Source of the DNA: Metellina segmentata
Lineage: Eukaryota; Arthropoda; Arachnida; Araneae; Tetragnathidae
Length of the DNA: 64,000 nucleotides
Reading direction: 5' to 3'
NCBI GenBank assembly: GCA_947359465.1
Contig: OX375878.1
Location: 92,905,377 to 92,969,376 of the forward strand
Under the pieces are notes generated by a model that ran no database searches, was not told the DNA's origin, and worked only from the letters and a program-made list of their open reading frames with translations. Shown piece after piece: positions 36,591 to 43,659 of this stretch; the stretch's first letter is position 1, and each line of letters opens with the position of its first letter. The translations under genes were made by a program, and so were the position numbers.

Positions 36591-38727
36591 TTATATTTAG
36601 GATTTCAGGTGGTTTTACAGAAAGTTCTTGATAGAAAATTAATTTTATTTTTAAAATTAACTTATTGATAATGGTTAAATTATTGATAAGAGAGTAGTCT
36701 CGGATAATATTATTAATTCAAGGATTAATTTAACGAACCGTTAAGGACTGACGCCGGTTTCGAAAATCACTCGACTTATGAAATTTTAAAGATAAACAAG
36801 GTTTGATTTATAATTGCGATTTATTTTCCTGCTCAACTTGAAGAACAGGAGAGAACACCAAACATATTAACACACTGATATATAGGTTGAATTTTTCCCT
36901 GTGCAAATATTTCTAAATATTATAATGTAATTCAAGCAAAATGTTCTTAAGACTAGCTACAAGGATAATCGTAAACTTTGGAGTAAAATGAATACTTTGA
37001 AAGTCAGTACAGATATAAATGCATTTAAGTTACGAATGTTAGAAATGAATAATTAATTTTTACACTGATAATTATTATTCTTGTACTTCGTGACTCAAAA
37101 GCTACTTTTACTACCACAAAGATTTGGTCATACAAATTTAAAAGGAAAAATCCTCTTTGGTGTTCTCTCCTGTTCTACAAGTTGTGCAGAAAAGTTATCG
37201 CAGTGATAAATCAAACTAGCATTGATTTATTCAATCATTTACGTAATTTCGAAAATTTAAATAGAAGTGATCAATAAATTATGTATAAAAAGACAACTTC
37301 TTATAAGAGGAAGTGTTTGTTTGTCTGTCTATCTGTGTTGTGCACGCAAAGTCCTGACGAATATGGCACTTACAGTAATGGGATTTCGCACACAGGTAGT
37401 CCAAATTTTTTGCAATATTTGGGTCGCGGCGAATTTTAAAATTCCATCTAGAACAATTTTAAATGAATTTAATTATTATTGAATACAACAGCAAAGAAAC
37501 TCAGATTCTAAATTTATTTTTTTAGTTTCCGTTTTCATTTTGCGTGAGGAATGATTTTAAAGCAGACGATAAAAAACAAATAAACTTTTCACTGGAGTTA
37601 TTTTGTTCTTTTTTTATCTTCTAGACCGTGAACGACAGAGTAAAAATTTGAACGGATTTGAAAATTGATACCTAAAAAATATAATTTTCTTTAAACAAAT
37701 AAAATTTTTAAATTGAATAACTTTTATATTTTTGCAAGAGATTGTGACCCCCCGTCTCGTAAACCTTCGCGTTCAAATAATAAACAGATTATATTTCCTG
37801 CCCTCTTACAATTTCAACAAAAAAAAAAAAATGCATTTTTTTTTTGTAAAATCAGGATTGCTAAAGATAGATTGAAAATTTCAACGGATTTGAAATCTGC
37901 GGAAAATTGGATTCGTTTGACTTTCTTTCAAAAATATTTTTTCAATTAAATATTTATATTTTCGCAAGAGATTGTGACGTCACGCCGAATTCCCATTTGA
38001 TTAGCGAAGCCAATCCAACACCACGGGCAACTCCGTTACGTCTGTTATCCAATTTGCGAAGGAAACCATAGTTCATAATATTCATAATTTGGTTTGCTAA
38101 GCAAACCAAATTGGAATTCTCAGGGAATTCATTCCATCCTACAACACCACGATGGCTGTTATCCAATAGACTACGAATTCGCAAACCAAATGGGAATTGG
38201 TAGCAATCACCGGGGGTTAGCGAGCAGTGGTCACGTCTGACCCCACGAAAAGAACTGTCACGGGTAACGCCGTGCTGGTCACGCAGTGGCTAGTAGAAAA
38301 TTTATCCGGAAATCGAAATGATTAATGCACAAATTTTGCCTAGAAATAAATATACCAAAATTAACAAAAAATAGTCGCGTAAAAAAAGTTATGCAAAAAA
38401 AAAAAAAAAAATAAAAAAAAAATACAAGTATTTAACCATAAATTGTTGCGTGAAACTGGGTAGTGGAAAGTGGAACATCTATCTCGTTAAGTGTAATTTC
38501 AACAAACAGTCAGTTTAAAATGTCAAAGATAATACAATTCAGATGACATAGACGGCAGTTTGTTTCTAACATTCATTTCATACCGACTAGGAAATATGTT
38601 GAGTTTTCACAAAAATCAATGGTAAAACTTACTTAATAATCAATGGTAGAGGAGCTTCAAAAGATGAATCAAATTTCCGCTTGCATTTACGAGGCGGTAA
38701 TACTCTTCTATTAATTGATTGGGACAT
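10313..38727 (-). CDS. Myb: Myb transcription factor (R1R2R3 Myb, A/B/c-Myb class), 18 coding exons
   Basis: Nuclear DNA-binding transcription factor of the animal Myb family. Joining 18 exons with GT-AG junctions gives 2388 nt and 795 residues without a stop. Three Myb repeats occupy about residues 65-218, each with three spaced tryptophans: R1 W68, W88, W107; R2 W120, W140, W159; R3 W172, W191, W210. The redox-sensitive cysteine of R2 is kept (C155, in GKQCRERWHNH), and R3 ends with the recognition helix GRTDNAIKNHWNST. The middle is acidic and Ser/Pro-rich. The C-terminal Myb domain has SPRTPTPLKKAL (606-617) and WCTIVFGKTPDQIELT (746-761). In animals with one Myb, the known role is cell-cycle transcription with the MuvB/DREAM complex. 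The length is slightly above vertebrate A/B/c-Myb. The 5' UTR and transcription start were not determined. Confidence 0.95.
10670..10685. repeat. Run of 16 G in Myb intron 17
   Basis: Uninterrupted G homopolymer on the plus strand, which is C on the transcribed Myb strand. It is unusual in DNA this AT-rich. Confidence 0.95.
10951..11100 (-). CDS. Myb: Myb exon 17 (residues 742-791), conserved C-terminal block 2
   Basis: Encodes SDWCTIVFGKTPDQIELTRQ, the last conserved block of animal Myb proteins (W-x-x-V-x-GKT-x-DQ). AG acceptor at 11102-11101; donor GTTTGC from 10950 is weak. If unspliced, the frame runs to a stop at about 10813 and adds a hydrophobic, probably meaningless tail. Confidence 0.9.
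11258..11837 (+). mobile_element. Non-autonomous Helitron-like element
   Basis: 580 bp starting TCTCTACTATTATA and ending CTAG. It sits between A (11257) and T (11838), the known Helitron target dinucleotide. A GC-rich hairpin (CACGGGCAACACCGGG) lies just before the 3' end, as in Helitrons. Inside is an internal block containing GGATTTGAAATCTGYGGAAAA, shared with elements at 37299 and 14108. No Rep/helicase coding. It lies in Myb intron 16. Confidence 0.85.
12805..12888 (-). CDS. Myb: Myb exon 16 (residues 714-741)
   Basis: 84-nt phase-0 exon (YQYESGLQNFYLPVVQNHNS). AG acceptor at 12890-12889 after a T-rich tract; donor GTATTG is below consensus. Homology is weak, but phase and position fit. 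Confidence 0.78.
13058..13189 (-). CDS. Myb: Myb exon 15 (residues 670-713)
   Basis: 132-nt phase-0 exon encoding NPDRFNKVLDDSWCSPEGIH and a Ser/Thr-rich end (SDSTLTAPSGSP). The FNKVL block resembles the segment preceding the final conserved block of B-Myb. AG acceptor at 13191-13190 and GTAAGT donor from 13057. Confidence 0.87.
13352..13471 (-). CDS. Myb: Myb exon 14 (residues 630-669)
   Basis: Phase-0 exon of 120 nt encoding DSNTPLEDIRQFIESEARKV and a Cys/Asn-containing tail. It corresponds to the acidic helix that follows block 1 in animal Myb. GTAAGA donor. Confidence 0.88.
13605..13680. repeat. AAT/AAAT microsatellite
   Basis: Repeated AAT and AAAT units with A runs in Myb intron 13. 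Confidence 0.9.
14108..14232 (+). mobile_element. Helitron-family fragment
   Basis: Contains the internal block GGATTTGAAATCTGCAGAAA followed by TATCTTAAATGTAATTTTC, as in the copies at 11258 and 37299. It ends in an (AT)n tract at 14204-14225. The terminal hairpin is missing. Confidence 0.65.
14265..14708. mobile_element. Possible hAT-type non-autonomous element end
   Basis: The right edge reads CCGTGGGAACCCTG; its reverse complement, CAGGGTTCCCACGG, is a common hAT-type terminus. AAGTACTTTTA-type motifs inside recur near 18700-18850. No left end or target duplication was found. Confidence 0.35.
14975..16020 (+). pseudogene. Decayed mariner transposase
   Basis: In broken frames the mariner order is readable: a QIRHIMLFYF N-terminus; AVYGQSVVSDDTFQSRF and a SLEDDACSGRPSSVNEDLL block near 15180-15310; KLNIPKSTVHDHLKKIG; then ITGDEKWILYNNVTRKRSW (first catalytic Asp in GDEKW) near 15470-15520; a QHDNVLSH second motif near 15740; and a third-motif remnant near 15830. 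The end resembles the family C-terminus (TGKMAKSY). Many frameshifts and stops. It lies in Myb intron 13 on the opposite strand. Confidence 0.88.
16198..16309 (-). CDS. Myb: Myb exon 13 (residues 592-629), conserved C-terminal block 1
   Basis: Encodes HTPVTRVSFETSPRTPTPLK, then KALADLVKGN. This is the conserved TPTPxKxAL block of the Myb C-terminal domain, a region known in B-Myb as a target of cyclin-dependent phosphorylation and in MuvB binding. GTAAGT donor. Confidence 0.95.
16386..17213 (+). mobile_element. Tigger/pogo-like element, internally deleted
   Basis: The ends form an imperfect inverted repeat (left GTCGAGCCCACTTATTGCGAG, right CTTCGCAATATGCGCGCTCGA). Between them is an open frame of 183 codons (16526-17077) whose start, DDAWHLVQSKTIQNCWKQAG, matches the region just after the DDE domain of Tigger/pogo transposases. 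The rest is the acidic C-terminal tail. The DNA-binding and catalytic parts are gone. Confidence 0.75.
16526..17077 (+). pseudogene. C-terminal remnant of Tigger/pogo transposase
   Basis: 183-codon frame. The conserved W-x(n)-TIQNCWKQAGF segment is followed by acidic stretches (DYVDSDYNVEIEAQQIDDD; DSEEEDIEIEV) typical of this family's tail. It has no catalytic residues, so it cannot transpose. It is open for its full length, which may be chance or recent loss of the 5' part. Confidence 0.75.
17230..19285. other. Myb intron 12, mostly unclassified
   Basis: No clear coding family. A somewhat GC-richer patch with a 63-codon open frame (18891-19082) shows nothing recognisable. A TTTA microsatellite lies near 18053-18075. 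Confidence 0.45.
19292..19398 (-). CDS. Myb: Myb exon 12 (residues 557-592)
   Basis: Encodes VNMVQDVQLYPDVTNSMLL and SDLSAANTPLNNE. AG acceptor at 19400-19399 and GTCAGT donor from 19291. Joins exon 13 in phase. Confidence 0.88.
19504..19902 (-). CDS. Myb: Myb exon 11 (residues 424-556), largest exon
   Basis: 399-nt phase-0 exon, acidic and Ser/Asp-rich, with a repeated acidic-hydrophobic pattern (TIDLLDLESIISADM; SFPSIPNHIPDLNSL) typical of activation or protein-binding regions. AG acceptor at 19904-19903 and GTAAGT donor from 19503. Confidence 0.9.
20467..20588 (-). CDS. Myb: Myb exon 10 (residues 383-423), 3' end uncertain
   Basis: Acceptor AG at 20590-20589 after a long pyrimidine tract. 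It encodes HPLPTILRKGRRKVSF, a basic motif like that found in the middle of animal Myb proteins. The 3' end is uncertain. AAA|GTACAT at 20467/20466 and CAT|GTATAC at 20461/20460 both give the right phase for exon 11. If unspliced, the frame runs to a TAG at about 20404, giving a truncated protein. Confidence 0.75.
20682..20827 (-). CDS. Myb: Myb exon 9 (residues 334-383)
   Basis: Encodes LASLKLEPSDECPQIQYS, then a Ser/Pro region. LKLEP resembles a sumoylation-type motif (hydrophobic-K-x-E). Donor GTAGTT from 20681 is somewhat weak, but both junction phases fit. Confidence 0.85.
21058..22425 (+). pseudogene. Non-LTR retrotransposon fragment (reverse transcriptase end plus RNase H)
   Basis: Begins inside the reverse transcriptase at the catalytic box FADDIGLWCS, followed by HKLTFNISKS and VKHPKYLGFVLD (thumb-side motifs). 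A linker leads to an RNase H domain: IYTDGSKDES (Asp), SSVFRSELIAIGEGL (Glu), WILTDSRSSIQHL (Asp), FQWIPSHVDVPGNEVADILA. This order fits Jockey-type elements of arthropods. It is broken by a frameshift near 21290 and stops near 21593, 21912 and 22194. It is 5' truncated and lies antisense in Myb intron 8. Confidence 0.92.
22825..22935 (-). mobile_element. SINE fragment (3' tail part)
   Basis: TTAACGTCGCACTGGAGCAACAC followed by GACGGTCC and TTTGAAGCATGGTCCGA matches the 3' part of the SINE copies at 35458 and 56933. The tRNA-like head is missing. Myb intron 8. Confidence 0.7.
23409..23613 (-). CDS. Myb: Myb exon 8 (residues 266-334)
   Basis: A 205-nt exon encoding a Pro-rich central region (TIPTPPSSQSPYGHPPPDYS) that ends in an acidic stretch (DDSPPDLSAESNCDYQPEEM), a likely activation-type region. 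Acceptor CAG and donor GTAAGT are good. Confidence 0.88.
24735..26333 (+). mobile_element. hAT transposon remnant in Myb intron 7
   Basis: 1599 bp with ends CAGGGTTGGCA / CCAATCCTG and an inverted subterminal region rich in GGTTTAAACC. It is flanked by near-identical 8-bp duplications ATTACAAT / ATCACAAT. Plus-strand coding traces match the C-terminal part of hAT transposases: ATYMLHPKYKGEKLNSIPEE (about 25050), NFISWWLSLKKHIDP (about 25220) and the dimerisation-domain end NRLGNERSRQLVNCYRTYNC (about 25390). It contains a second, nested element (25559-26228). Confidence 0.85.
25559..26228. mobile_element. hAT-type MITE nested in the hAT element
   Basis: 670 bp. Ends AGGTGCACAACC and GGTTATGCACCCCT are inverted. 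Flanking 8-mers GCAATAGG / ACAATAGG differ at one base, consistent with a hAT target duplication. No coding sequence. It must be younger than its host element. Confidence 0.75.
26383..26461 (-). CDS. Myb: Myb exon 7 (residues 240-266)
   Basis: A 79-nt exon encoding a Tyr/Ser/Pro-rich segment (DQIYPESQYSPIPVFYGSGS). Acceptor AG at 26463-26462 and donor GTATGT from 26382. The frame fits its neighbours. Confidence 0.87.
26544..26658 (-). CDS. Myb: Myb exon 6 (residues 201-239), R3 recognition helix
   Basis: Begins with RTDNAIKNHWNSTLKKRV, the DNA-recognition helix of R3 plus the basic tail. It then enters the less conserved central region (DDKSSPMDNHS). GTAAGT donor from 26543. Confidence 0.97.
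27335..27560. other. Possible dispersed repeat in Myb intron 5/6
   Basis: Motif TTTATGGCATAAGGGCCATTATGGCC is GC-richer than its surroundings and resembles dispersed repeats seen in arthropod genomes. No second copy is in the window, so this is weak. Confidence 0.25.
27665..27793 (-). CDS. Myb: Myb exon 5 (residues 158-201), end of R2 and R3
   Basis: Encodes WHNHLNPDIKKTAWTSEEE and GNQWAKIAKLLPGR, the R2-R3 junction and most of R3. This is nearly identical to animal Myb consensus. Donor GTAATA from 27664. Confidence 0.97.
27895..27998 (-). CDS. Myb: Myb exon 4 (residues 124-158), R2
   Basis: Encodes the core of repeat 2: VVELVKKFGPQKWTLIA followed by RGRIGKQCRER with the conserved cysteine C155. 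Donor GTAAGA from 27894. The exon ends inside an arginine codon completed by exon 5. Confidence 0.97.
28083..28235 (-). CDS. Myb: Myb exon 3 (residues 73-123), R1 and start of R2
   Basis: Phase-0 exon of 153 nt. It encodes DENLKRLVEHY, then GWTKIASFLPNRTDVQCQQR, completing R1, and ends KGPWTKE at the start of R2. GTAAGT donor from 28082. Confidence 0.96.
29134..29220 (+). mobile_element. Possible hAT-like terminus
   Basis: CAGTGGTGTAAAATACTTGGGTAT followed by ACTCGGGTATTTACCC resembles the end of a hAT-type MITE. The partner end was not found. Myb intron 2. Confidence 0.35.
29823..29862. repeat. TA/GA microsatellite
   Basis: (TA)n followed by (GA)n with GAAA interruptions in Myb intron 2. 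Confidence 0.95.
30185..30440 (+). pseudogene. Tc1-like transposase, N-terminal fragment
   Basis: One frame reads DKHLVHIAIKDCTATLRGLT then QELVCVAQLVSSNIFQHIL, matching the second helix-turn-helix region of Tc1-like transposases. An in-frame stop precedes it and another follows. The catalytic half is not recognisable downstream. Myb intron 2. Confidence 0.65.
30944..31064 (-). CDS. Myb: Myb exon 2 (residues 32-72), linker and start of R1
   Basis: Acceptor AG at 31066-31065 and donor GTAAGT from 30943. It encodes a Ser/Asp-rich linker, then NKARWTKEE, the start of the first Myb repeat with its first tryptophan (W68). Confidence 0.93.
31140..32700. other. Myb intron 1, 3' part, no recognisable feature
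   Basis: AT-rich intronic DNA. No coding family, SINE or transposon terminus was recognised here. Confidence 0.45.
32798..32815. promoter_or_regulatory. CHR-like and E2F-like motif pair in Myb intron 1
   Basis: TTTGAA (32798-32803) lies next to GGGCGCCAAT inside a small GC-rich island (about 32740-32900). TTTGAA is the CHR core and GGCGCC-type sequence is an E2F-like core. Human MYBL2 is known to be controlled through such sites. An internal promoter for Myb is an inference from motifs only. Confidence 0.3.
32914..32960 (+). mobile_element. hAT-like terminus fragment
   Basis: CAGTGGTTCTCATTTTACGG followed by GGTCGCGACC closely resembles the end of Charlie-type hAT elements. The matching right end was not found, so the extent is unknown. 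Confidence 0.5.
33640..33890. other. GC-richer unclassified block in Myb intron 1
   Basis: Contains GGGGAGGAAGGTCACGTGAG and CCCGTACGGGCTGGGGGG in otherwise AT-rich DNA. Overlapping short frames on both strands show no family likeness. Possibly a repeat fragment. Confidence 0.3.
34855..35152 (-). mobile_element. tRNA-derived SINE, head type 1
   Basis: On the minus strand it starts GGACCGCGGTAGGCCCAGTT, with an A-box-like GGCCCAGTTGGTAGAG and a degraded B-box GATTCAATCC. The body continues to the ACGTTAAT 3' end. The same body occurs in the copies at 35284, 35458 and 56933. Confidence 0.82.
35284..35446 (-). mobile_element. tRNA-derived SINE, head type 1, 3' truncated
   Basis: Minus strand: GGACCGCGATGGCTCGGTTG with B-box GAGTTCAAATCC. 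The body reads GCTGGTGTATGTTAAATCTG and CACGTTGGCGTGGTGTGGAA. The 3' tail is missing. Confidence 0.85.
35458..35792 (-). mobile_element. tRNA-derived SINE, head type 2, full length
   Basis: Minus strand: GGCCGACCAACCGGTATAGT, then GGTTAAGGCGTTAGCC and B-box GGTTCGAATCC. The body has GGCTGGTGCACCTTAAATCT and CAGGTGTTGCTTCGTCATCTG. The 3' end reads TTGTGTTGCTCTAGTACGAC followed by an ATTACC-type tail. It is close to the plus-strand copy at 56933. Confidence 0.92.
36569..36592. repeat. TA microsatellite
   Basis: Uninterrupted (TA)n in Myb intron 1. Confidence 0.95.
37299..38293 (+). mobile_element. Non-autonomous Helitron-like element, longer copy
   Basis: Same family as 11258-11837. Near the start it has GTTTGTTTGTCTG and GCACACAGGTAGTCC. 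It has two internal GGATTTGAAA blocks, and the 3' part has CACGGGTAACGCCGTG (hairpin) shortly before a terminal CTAG followed by T. An extra hairpin-like CACGGGCAACTCCG near 38030 suggests duplication or fusion of two ends. The 5' boundary is approximate. It lies in Myb intron 1, about 340 bp from exon 1. Confidence 0.75.
38086..38112. repeat. Near-perfect palindrome inside the Helitron
   Basis: Arms of 12 bp (AATTTGGTTTGC / GCAAACCAAATT) around a 3-bp loop TAA. Related CAAACCAAATGGGAATT sequence recurs about 70 bp downstream. Confidence 0.95.
38633..38727 (-). CDS. Myb: Myb exon 1 (residues 1-32)
   Basis: ATG at 38727 is the first in-frame start. It is followed by a basic N-terminus (NRRVLPPRKCKRKFD), a plausible nuclear-localisation-type cluster. 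The exon ends before a consensus GTAAGT donor at 38632 and leaves a two-base phase that joins exon 2 as lysine 32. Intron 1 is 7.6 kb, the longest in the gene. Confidence 0.85.
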
Positions 38728-40530
38728 AATAAAATATAATCCACAGTTTTATTGATTTATCTCAACGCATCAGAGTAAATCTATTGGCGATACGGGACAA
38801 ATCGAGACACATTACAGTAAAAAAAGACAGAAAAATAATTAGTAAATGGGTACTTTTCACGTAATTAAAATTCACTCTCGCAACGTTCACGAGACCACTT
38901 AAAAGTTGCAGTCAACACAAGTTCCAGTAATTTACTATGTCGAAAGTAAGGAGGTTTTGAGATCAAAAGTTATTAACTAGTTTGCAGTCAATCGATCTCT
39001 TCATTCTTAAAAAAAAACTGTCGGAAACCGAATTGAGTGATTTTTCCCTCCCTCGAAAATTAATAGCTGAAGCACACGAAAAAAATATTTTACAAACGTC
39101 AATTCAAACAAGTTTTTAATTTTAAAATTTATTTTTAGAAATTCAGCTTGGCATGCTATTTTAAGCATAGCCAAGTTCACCAAACCAATGCACACATTTT
39201 GAAACTAGTCTTATGGTTTCAGCCAGACATGGATATGTAAAAAGTCTCACGTGTTTTTTTTAATGGTTACTTTGGATTCATACACAACGCACGTTGCGCG
39301 TTCGAACAGAGCGAACTTGGTTATCGAGATTGACTTTTTTTTGCATAATTATTGCTTAAATGTTAAATTAGGTTCATATCAAACACCGACATCTTTTATG
39401 CTCGTATTGGCTAAGGTCATCCAGATTATCTTTTAACCCTTGTATAGGGCTCTAGCTTTTATGCCAAACGAATTGCCATTCCGGTCCTGAGCGAGTGGAA
39501 CTTTTAACCATTCGTCCGGCATTAATAAAAAGCGACTGCAAAATTATCAAGAAATTGGTGCAACAAGACGATGTTCTTATTTCTTTCGGTTTTGCTTTTA
39601 GCATTGAAAAAAGAAAAGTTAACATTCTCGTTCCCCTCCTGAAGAAGCTTGCACCGCGGCCATTTTATTGGTTCAAGAAATTATGACTTGATATTCAGAA
39701 AACCATTAACAGACATCAGTTAGAGTTTGATTCTTGAAATAAGTATGTTAGTTTCAAACTACATGCAAAATTTTAGTTTCCTTATCACTCGGGTACCTCG
39801 GGGTTGTAATGTCCGAACAAACCAAAAGATGTGCCCCTCGGGCCATGTTTTGAAAAATAATTGGATTACTAATGAAACAGTCGAGAAAGCTGTTTAATCA
39901 ACCTCCTGCCACTGATGCAAAACAACATTTTTTAAATTAAGGAACCAATAAAAAGGCCCAGGAGTCTGCAAAACACAAATTATACTTGCTTGCAAAAACG
40001 GAAAAAATTAACTAATGAAACTAGTAGAATTTTAAAATGCAATTTCAAAGAGAATGATCGGCAAGTTGCGTTACAAAAACAAAATTACGGTGACCAATTA
40101 AAATGACGAGTTTCCCGTCACTGAAACTATTCCGCCACATAATATTTAACACATTAATTTCCCTATTTATCGCGGTAGTGGCAAATGTAATGATGGAATA
40201 GCACGGGAAACATATTAAGTTTCTTTATAAGAGGAAATGTGGGTGCACCCCAGAAAAAACGTAAAACAATATATAATCTAATTCTATCAGCAATATCATC
40301 AATTCGAATGTGCAAGGCCTCAGGGTGGTCAGTATACGAACGAGAAAATTCTAAATAGAAAGAAAGGTGGTTTTAATGGATATTTGCTAATGCACAAAAT
40401 TAGTTAAGAGAAGTTTGTTTTAACATCGTTTTTTTCCCTTTGACTACTCATATCTATGGGGTTCAGTAAAATGTAAGATTCTAAAGCACAGCAGTAACCA
40501 ACCAAGTTGATTCTGCCCTACTTAGGAAGG
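38728..40530. other. Upstream of Myb, no clear promoter or gene
   Basis: AT-rich, without an obvious TATA box or CpG island at the presumed 5' end of Myb. A 63-codon frame at 39495-39686 (IIKKLVQQDDVLISFGFAFS) is unrecognised and probably chance. A non-coding 5' exon or promoter could lie here but cannot be placed. Confidence 0.35.
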
Positions 40531-40536
40531 GGTGAG

Positions 40537-40760
40537 TTGAATTAACGTCGCACTGGAGCAATATACGGGTTATTAGCGACGGTTCGAAATCACCCGAAGG
40601 GAAGATCCGAGAAAAACACATCGCTATTTTAAACCACGTTCAAATGACGAGGTCGACTTCCAAGCTGGTACTCTACTATAAAAACCACCACACAACGACA
40701 ACGTGATGATACTTGAGGCCACAACAGATTAAACGTGCACCATTTCCGATGTAGCCATGG
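40537..40760 (-). mobile_element. SINE, headless copy
   Basis: TTAACGTCGCACTGGAGCAA then CGACGGTTCG, AAGGGAAGATCCGAG and CAACGTGATGATACTTGAGGCC follow the SINE body in order on the minus strand. It is diverged and lacks the tRNA-like head. Confidence 0.8.
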
Positions 40761-41805
40761 AAAGAAAAAAGGAACCACCCTTCTTTGAGCAATTTTAACA
40801 AAAGTGAAATTTTAAAGATGGCCAGCTTGACAAACTAACACGTTTTCTAAAATTTTAAATTCATAAGAGGCCGTCTTCATATTAAATTGAGCAGCAATTT
40901 CATAATTTCCAATAGGAACCTCCTATTTCGACACGCAATTTCGAATCTATAATATATAAAAATTTAACTTCAGATACCGAATTCGTTACCGTTTCGAAGT
41001 TATGAGTACAGAAAGATTGGAGCTCCTAATGTTAAACCAGTTTCGTAGAATTTTATGGATATCTTCCTAAATAATAATATAATTTGTACCATGTTACTGT
41101 TAAACAACCTAAACAAAATTCACTTAATATTTTATTTTAAAAATAGTTTTAGCATGCAATAATAATTGTTAAATTAATGTTTGAAAAAATGATGCATTGA
41201 AACCTTATATTTTGATGAAATCGATCTAGTAGAACTAAAACATGGTCATGTAAAATTTCAGCTCTCATTTCGAAAATTTGGTTTTGCGCTGCATTAAATT
41301 TTCCTCGTTATTGCGATTTAAGAGGGCAACGAAAAGTTTAATAAACGTCTGACAAACTACGGATAATAATTTCTCGGTTCGTTATCGTTTGAAGTAGCAT
41401 AGTTAATATAAAAATGTAATTATCAAATCGTTTGCACTTGCGTAATAAATGAAATAATTCTTGGATCGCTGCAAATACACTTGAAATGGTGTTCAAATTT
41501 GAAATTAGGGTAGCTATAACTAAAATTAACCACGATCTACATATAGTCGATTTTGTATTTTGAGATACCTGAAATTTGCACAAATTTCAAGATTTATATA
41601 AAAGTAGTAGTAATGAAATTTCACATTTAGACTAATTTAACAATGTAGAACCTGATTATGGCATCAAAACATGGGCGTTTCCTTTTTTGGATCTGAATTT
41701 GTAGAGGACGTTATTTCCTATTGAATGACATATTTTAATTTGTTCTAGTATGAATAGTGCTCGAAATAAAGAAGGTGGTTCGGCATTTTTTCCCGCGACT
41801 GTGCA

Positions 41806-41901
41806 TTACGGTATCGAACTCTTAGCTCTCCGGTTGCTAATCCACAACTCTTCTAACAGGGCCGGAGAAGTGTACTTTCATCTAAAAAGCTACCGCGGCC
41901 C
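41806..41901 (-). mobile_element. SINE head fragment, type 1
   Basis: TCTCCGGTTGCTAATCC and TACCGCGGCCC match the head of the copy at 35284, interrupted by a short insertion. No body. Confidence 0.6.
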
Positions 41902-42834
41902 TATTTCGTTATTGAGTAGCAGATATTAGTTTTTGAGTCCATTTAAATGTTTCCATAGGCTTGTAATTTGAGTATAAGTGATACTATAATACCGGAAGAA
42001 AACGTATTAGTTAAACGACGATTTTTGCCAATTACGTTTGTTTAAAACCAAGACTCACTTCACAACATTATTGTATGAGAGGTTTCCTTGAGTGTAGATG
42101 AACAGCTTTGTAAAAGATAGAAGCACCCTTTTTATTCTCACATTAAAAGAGTTAACCAACGCTTGGCATCTCCAGACATAAATGTTATGCTATTTAAATT
42201 TTTTTTGGTCAGAATGCAAAATTTAGGGGAGCAGTTAGAATACTTATAATTTGTTAATTTCTACATAATTAATAAAATTTCAGGAAAGAGAAAAAAATTG
42301 CTTGTGAAGAAGTCATTAAAAACTGCTTGGGACTTATCAAACTGTCACAAAAGAGGCTTGTGGCTAAAAACTGCGAGTAACAGCTTTTTTTCTCATACAT
42401 TGAATCTTTTTAAGGGTAAAGTCAAGAACTACAAACAGTACGAATGAGTACCTTGGAAACTAAAGAACAGAAGATGAAGGGGTCATTCCACATCAAATCA
42501 ACCAATGGTCAAAACATGATGTCTTCATAACTTTATGATTTTTTTACATGATATAGTATTACCTTAGTAGATAAAAAATAAAAAGTTTGAACTTTTTCCC
42601 GCCTTTGGTTTTCAAGTTATAAATTTTTGAAAAATTAAAAAAAAATCAGTTTTTAGGAACGTTTTGATATATTTAAAAGCACGTAACTCAAAAACCGTTT
42701 GTCCTAGAAAGCTCAAATTTGCACCATTCTCTTTAGAATTACAATGGCTTTAATTTGACATATAGCTTAAGTGTACCACATCACTTTATGTTTTTTTAAA
42801 AACTAAAAATTTTTTTTTTTTTTTAATGAAAACA

Positions 42835-43060
42835 GAACAGCTTTTTTAAAGTTCGGTTTTAGAATATTTTCTTCATTTACATAAACTTTATTGGTTACAT
42901 AAAAAAAGGTGATGGATGGCAAATTTTTCACACCCCACTGAAAAAGCTGAAGAGGTGTTAGAATTTGGTTTTCTAATGGATTTTGGAGGCTGGCTTTGGC
43001 GGCAAGACTTTTTACCGTACCCCCTACTCCATACATCACAAACTCCCTTCCCATATTCAA
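42835..43060 (-). pseudogene. Transposase C-terminal copy, left arm
   Basis: The minus strand encodes VGGTVKSLAAKASLQNPLEN and QILTPLQLFQWGVKNLP, the same protein segment as the right-arm frame at 43310-43530 but inverted. It is truncated upstream. Confidence 0.85.
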
Positions 43061-43170
43061 ATTTGGTGTTTAAACACATTTTGTCATTGTTCATGTTTTC
43101 CAGAAAAGTTAATGGTCCAGAAAGTAAATCCTATGTCTGAGAAATTATTTGCCAAATAAATAGTAGAGAT

Positions 43171-43659
43171 TTGAAAAAGCTGTACTATATTTCAGATAGT
43201 TCAGCTGCGCAGTACAAAAATCGTAAGAATTTTCTGAACCTTTGCTATAACAAAGAGGACTTTGATGGACTTGAGGCTGAGTGGCACTTTTATGCCACAT
43301 CACATGGGAAGGGAGTTTGTGATGGAGTAGGGGTTACGGTAAAAAGGTTTGTTGCCAAAGCCAGCATCCAAAATCCATTAGAAAACCAAATCCTAACACC
43401 TTTTCAGCTTTATCAGTGGGGTGTGAAAAATTTGCCTACCATTACATTTTTTTATGTAACCAATGAAGAGTATATACATGAAGAAAAGATTCTAAAACCA
43501 AGCTTTGAAAAAGCTGTGGCAGTCTCAGGGCCCCAGAAATTCCATGCCTTCATTGCTCTACATCTCAATAGGGTTCAAATCAGCCCTGGTGATGAAGACA
43601 TTCCATTTGAAGAAATTGTGGGTTTCGTTGCTTGTGCTTACGATAAAGAGGGTGGTTGA
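43171..43659 (+). pseudogene. Transposase-like catalytic fragment, right arm
   Basis: 162-codon frame starting YYISDSSAAQYKNRKNFLNL, then WHFYATSHGKGVCDGVGVTV. The D-x(5)-QYKN...HGKG-x-CDG-x-G-x-x-VKR pattern is one I associate with a transposase-derived family widespread in animal genomes; the DDE assignment is inference. It ends with a stop at about 43660. Only the C-terminal half is present. Confidence 0.7.
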
